From the NCBI GenBank assembly GCA_946494635.1, contig CAMMCS010000031.1, positions 1 to 14,578 of the forward strand: a stretch of DNA of 14,578 bases, given 5' to 3'. Made by a program: the position numbers and the translations under genes. Below the pieces are notes generated by a model. It was not told the DNA's origin, ran no database searches, and worked only from the letters and a program-made list of their open reading frames with translations. Source of the stretch: an uncultured Oscillibacter sp. GTDB taxonomy: Bacteria; Bacillota; Clostridia; Oscillospirales; Oscillospiraceae. Of the stretch, positions 12,437 to 14,578 are shown piece after piece; the stretch's first letter is position 1; every line of letters starts with the position of its first letter.

Positions 12437-13435
12437 TTACTTTCCGATGGTGGCCACCAGCACGGCCTTGATGGAGTGCATCCGGTTCTCCGCCTCGTCG
12501 AACACCACGGAGTGCTTGCCCCGGAACACCTCGTCGGTGACCTCCCGGATGTCCACGCCCTTGTCGTGCCACTCCTTTGCAAGCTTCGTCTCAAAGTCGT
12601 GGAAGGAGGGCAGGCAGTGCATATACAGCACGTTGGGGTTGCCGGTGGCCTTCAGGATCTCCTCCGTCACCCGGTAGGGGGACAGGAGCTTGGCCCGCTC
12701 CGGGATCAGGGCCTCCTCGCCCATAGAGGCCCAGATGTCGCCGTAGATCACGTCCGCGTCCTTCACGTCTTTCAGGTTGTCGGTGATTTCGATGAGGCCG
12801 CCGTTTTCCCGGGCGGTGGCGAAGGTGGTCCTGACGATCTCCGGGTCCATCTCCTTGGCCAGCTTCTCCGGGCCGATGCCCACGAAGTGCATGCCCATCT
12901 TGGCGGCGCCGATCATCCAGGCGTAGCACATGTTGTTGCGCACGTCGCCGGGGAACACCACCTTCACCTGGTTCAGGGGCTTGTGGCAGTGCTCCTCAAT
13001 GGTCATCATGTCCGCCAGGATCTGGGTGGGGTGGTCCGCGTCGGTGAGGCCGTTCCACACCGGCACGCCGGCGTACCTGGCCAGATCCTCCACCACGCTC
13101 TGGTCGTAGCCCCGGTACTCGATGCCGTCGAAGAACCGGCCCAGGACCCTGGCGCTGTCCTCCAGGGACTCCTTCTTGCCCATCTGGGAGCTGTTCGCGT
13201 CCAGATAGGTGACGTGGGCCCCCTCCTGGGTGGCCGCCACCTCGAAGGAGCAGCGGGTGCGGGTGGAGGTCTTTTCAAACAGCAGCACGATGTGCTTGCC
13301 CTGCAGCGTTGGATCGCAGATGCCGGCCCGGCGCTTGGATTTCAGGTCGTGGCCCAGGTCCAGGAGATACCGGATCTCCGCGGGGGTGAAGTCCTGGAGC
13401 GTCAGGAAGCTCCGGCCTTTCAGGTTGATTGCCAT
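12437..13435 (-). CDS. argF: Ornithine carbamoyltransferase
   Basis: Cytosolic enzyme joining carbamoyl phosphate and ornithine to citrulline (or the reverse phosphorolysis in the arginine deiminase pathway). At 332 residues it is a normal full-length member. Catalytic landmarks: FEKTSTRTR (carbamoyl-phosphate loop, Ser57-Arg61), HPTQ at 135-138, DIWASMGEE near 233-241 (ornithine side) and MHCLPSFHD (Cys274). The C-terminus ENRMHSIKAVLVATIGK is typical. The ATG at 13435 has AAGGAG 8 nt upstream; an upstream extension to 13885 has no homology and runs into repeats. Sequences such as RGYDQ, VPVWNGLTD and SMGEE resemble streptococcal ArcB, and the downstream carrier points the same way, so arcB is an alternative name. 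No arcA or arcC is in the window, so the direction in vivo is open. Confidence 0.96.
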   Translation of the reverse strand: MAINLKGRSFLTLQDFTPAEIRYLLDLGHDLKSKRRAGICDPTLQGKHIVLLFEKTSTRTRCSFEVAATQEGAHVTYLDANSSQMGKKESLEDSARVLGRFFDGIEYRGYDQSVVEDLARYAGVPVWNGLTDADHPTQILADMMTIEEHCHKPLNQVKVVFPGDVRNNMCYAWMIGAAKMGMHFVGIGPEKLAKEMDPEIVRTTFATARENGGLIEITDNLKDVKDADVIYGDIWASMGEEALIPERAKLLSPYRVTEEILKATGNPNVLYMHCLPSFHDFETKLAKEWHDKGVDIREVTDEVFRGKHSVVFDEAENRMHSIKAVLVATIGK

Positions 13436-13488
13436 AAAATGCACTCCTTTTTTGATCATGTTCATGCTGGGATTTTTTTGATGGGATG

Positions 13489-13506
13489 GGCCGCCGGACG
13501 GCGGCC
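13489..13506. other. GC-rich hairpin upstream of argF
   Basis: GGCCGCC (13489-13495) and GGCGGCC (13500-13506) around a 4-nt loop, 54 nt before the argF start. Not followed by a T-run in the argF direction, so it is not a plain terminator. Confidence 0.45.
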
Positions 13507-13644
13507 TCGGGGGTATCTGCTCCCGCAGGGGGCATTGTCCATGCGGGATGCGCCCCCCATTGTCGTCGTCGCAAAGTCCGCTAAGCTCCGTTTCCGCCTG
13601 CGGCGAAAACTGCGCCTGCTCCCTTGCTCCTCCTCTCCCCACCG

Positions 13645-13697
13645 CGCGGGGCGCGGCGGGGGCCCCTTTTCGGTCTTGCCCGAAAAGAAAACGGGCC
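13645..13697 (+). repeat. Module A, left copy
   Basis: 53 nt identical to the reverse complement of 14526-14578. It contains an 8-bp hairpin (CTTTTCGG/CCGAAAAG, 13666-13687). The match continues to the window edge in the right copy, so the true module may extend further left than 13645. Confidence 0.9.
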
Positions 13698-13702
13698 GCG
13701 CC

Positions 13703-13718
13703 CGGTCCAAAAGAAAAG
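13703..13718 (+). repeat. Module C, left copy
   Basis: 16 nt, CGGTCCAAAAGAAAAG, recurring in inverse orientation at 14448-14463. Here only 5 nt separate it from module A. In the right copy 62 nt separate them. Confidence 0.7.
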
Positions 13719-13731
13719 CCCGCTTTTGGTC

Positions 13732-13759
13732 GCAACTTTGCACGCATGTGCAAAGTTGC
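13732..13759. repeat. Perfect 28-nt palindrome
   Basis: GCAACTTTGCAC (13732-13743) and GTGCAAAGTTGC (13748-13759) with a GCAT centre. It directly follows a 7-bp hairpin (CCAAAAG/CTTTTGG, 13707-13729). There is no T-run. It could be a protein-binding site or a structured RNA element. Confidence 0.8.
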
Positions 13760-13987
13760 TGTACGGGGGTTGACGAGAGATGGTACCTGCGGGTTTGCGG
13801 GGACAGGCCGACGGGCGCGGCGGGATGCCGTGCAGACTTGGCGATTGATTCCCGCGGCGCAGATGCGGAGGACATCGGGGCGCAAGAACGTATTTGACCC
13901 GCTTCTCTTTTACTGTCTCGCGCTGCGGCGCTCCCAGTATTTCCGTCACCAGTGTTCCACTGGTTCCTCCTTCCGCGCGTTCCGCTT

Positions 13988-14041
13988 TACCCGCAAGGGG
14001 TACGCCGCATCCGTAAGCGGCAGAGCCGCCAACGGCTGCGC
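13988..14041 (+). repeat. Module B, left copy
   Basis: 54 nt matching the reverse complement of 14471-14524 at all positions but one (TACG versus TATG). It includes a small hairpin AGCCG-CCAA-CGGCT. Confidence 0.9.
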
Positions 14042-14084
14042 AGTCGCTACGCGCTGGCCGGGCGGGTGTGGCGGTTTGTCCCGG

Positions 14085-14111
14085 CGGGCCGATGAGGACA
14101 TCGGCCCCTAC
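14085..14111 (-). repeat. GTAG hairpin repeat, copy 4
   Basis: Read on the minus strand: GTAG then GGGCCGATG/CATCGGCCC (arms 14099-14107 and 14086-14094), loop TCCT. It differs from copy 1 at 10633 by one loop base. Confidence 0.75.
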
Positions 14112-14136
14112 GATCCGGCGGGGGTAATGAACCCGA

Positions 14137-14160
14137 CGGGCGGTTGATAACCGCCCCTAC
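14137..14160 (-). repeat. GTAG hairpin repeat, copy 5
   Basis: Minus strand: GTAG then GGGCGGTT/AACCGCCC (arms 14149-14156 and 14138-14145), loop ATC. Relative to copy 2, the inner stem pairs change on both sides (CA/TG to TT/AA). Confidence 0.75.
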
Positions 14161-14193
14161 GGCCTCTGCCGGGAGTTCCGACAGAAACCGGGA

Positions 14194-14219
14194 CGGGCGG
14201 ATCCTCCATCCGCCCCTAC
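14194..14219 (-). repeat. GTAG hairpin repeat, copy 6
   Basis: Minus strand: GTAG then GGGCGGAT/ATCCGCCC (arms 14208-14215 and 14195-14202), loop GGAGG. The flank after the hairpin (CGGTTTCTGTCGGA) resembles that after copy 3. Confidence 0.75.
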
Positions 14220-14447
14220 AGAAGGCTCCGGACTACCCCCAAACGCCAGGGGAGCGGCAGCGGAAAGAGAAGCAGAGGCCATGCGATGACCACCCCAATG
14301 ACCACCGCACCAACCGGCACGGGACGGCAGTATCGACCTTGCAGAAGAGCATAGCGTGCCCGAAGGCAAGGCCAAATCGGAGCAGGCACCGATACGCCGA
14401 CCCCCGTCGCGCGCGGAGGGCCACTGCACCGGAGCGCGCTTAGCGTC

Positions 14448-14463
14448 CTTTTCTTTTGGACCG
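14448..14463 (-). repeat. Module C, right copy
   Basis: Reverse complement of 13703-13718, exact over 16 nt. The flanks beyond it differ from the left copy. Confidence 0.7.
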
Positions 14464-14470
14464 TGCAATC

Positions 14471-14524
14471 GCGCAGCCGTTGGCGGCTCTGCCGCTTACG
14501 GATGCGGCATACCCCTTGCGGGTA
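14471..14524 (-). repeat. Module B, right copy
   Basis: Reverse complement of 13988-14041 with one mismatch in 54. It lies between modules A and C, which are almost adjacent in the left copy. Confidence 0.9.
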
Positions 14525-14525
14525 C

Positions 14526-14578
14526 GGCCCGTTTTCTTTTCGGGCAAGACCGAAAAGGGGCCCCCGCCGCGCCCCGCG
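14526..14578 (-). repeat. Module A, right copy, running off the window
   Basis: Reverse complement of 13645-13697, 53 of 53 identical up to the last base of the window, so its full extent is unknown. Confidence 0.9.

Larger units (their letters stand above)
13436..14578. other. Gene-free region of nested repeats and hairpins
   Basis: About 1.1 kb without a gene I can support. Open frames on both strands (up to about 200 codons) have no ribosome binding sites, no recognisable domains and read through the repeats. From left to right it holds: the argF ribosome binding site, a GC hairpin (13489-13506), module A, short hairpins and a palindrome (13666-13759), a 7-bp hairpin (13948-13964), module B, three GTAG hairpins (14086-14215), about 230 nt with nothing recognisable, then inverse copies of C, B and A that run into the window edge. 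No clear promoter for argF was found. Confidence 0.75.

Noticed and set aside
13460..13800. T-box riboswitch upstream of argF, suggested by GGTACC near 13783
   Set aside because: The conserved TGGGTGGTACCGCG core is absent, and no anti-terminator/terminator pair precedes argF.
13436..13885. N-terminal extension of ornithine carbamoyltransferase to 482 residues
   Set aside because: The extra 150 residues show no homology and are translated from repeat DNA. The ATG at 13435 has a good ribosome binding site and gives the family's normal length.
10976..13897. A 973-codon open frame on the plus strand
   Set aside because: It lies wholly antisense to yfcC and argF, both of which have clear homology. 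Its translation is low-complexity His/Gly/Asp-rich, as expected from the reverse of GC-rich codons, and it has no domain.
13548..14147. A 199-codon frame on plus, and frames at 13581-13949 (minus) and 14157-14468 (minus)
   Set aside because: They run through repeat modules A and B and the GTAG hairpins, have Arg/Pro-rich composition, no ribosome binding site and no recognisable domain. Databases may hold similar spurious proteins because the repeats recur.
10515..14578. CRISPR array
   Set aside because: The repeats are hairpins with irregular spacing and differing stems, there are no uniform spacers, and no cas gene is present.
13436..14578. Insertion sequence bounded by the inverted module A copies
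   Set aside because: The 0.9 kb between the copies has no transposase frame, and no target-site duplication can be seen because the right copy leaves the window.

Overview
The window looks like chromosomal DNA of a high-GC member of the Clostridia. The Oscillospiraceae (Flavonifractor, Intestinimonas, Lawsonibacter type) would fit best. This rests on the CDGEA gene order of the Rnf complex, a DUF975 membrane protein, ECF-transporter, MocR and DegV/FakB proteins of Firmicutes style, sigma-A-like promoters and strong GGAGG ribosome binding sites. The genus is inference; no rRNA or marker gene is present.

Layout. (1) 1-4121, minus strand: an Rnf operon, rnfC-rnfD-rnfG-rnfE-rnfA, with rnfA cut by the left edge and rnfB presumably beyond it. 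Genes overlap by 4 or 1 nt or lie 20 nt apart. A good promoter lies at 4235-4263. The complex couples ferredoxin oxidation to NAD+ reduction and pumps Na+ or H+. (2) 4464-5279, plus strand: a divergent DUF975 membrane protein, ended by a strong hairpin. (3) 5362-5913 (minus) and 6041-7429 (plus): a vitamin-type ECF transporter S component facing a MocR regulator across 127 nt, with two promoters that interlock. The MocR protein has Gln where the PLP-binding Lys is expected. (4) 7665-9499, minus strand: a MarR regulator and a MATE efflux pump overlapping by 4 nt. (5) 9666-10514, plus strand: a DegV/FakB fatty-acid-binding protein. Its promoter and the marR promoter share a 29-bp inverted repeat that covers both -35 boxes. 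(6) 10877-13435, minus strand: ornithine carbamoyltransferase followed by a YfcC-type carrier, a pairing that suggests arginine/ornithine/citrulline exchange. (7) 13436-14578: about 1.1 kb without a credible gene, built from repeat modules.

The most unusual material is non-coding. Six hairpins, three in each of two gaps (10515-10876 and 14086-14215), have the form GTAG (GCAG in one) plus a GGGC-led stem. Most stems differ from each other yet stay fully paired. They recall the GTAG-footed REP elements mobilised by RAYT transposases. In the right-hand gap, a 53-nt module and a 54-nt module each recur as inverted copies. In one copy the 54-nt module sits between two sequences that are almost adjacent in the other copy, which suggests nested insertion. 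A perfect 12-bp-arm palindrome lies in the same region. No transposase, CRISPR array, tRNA or rRNA was found.
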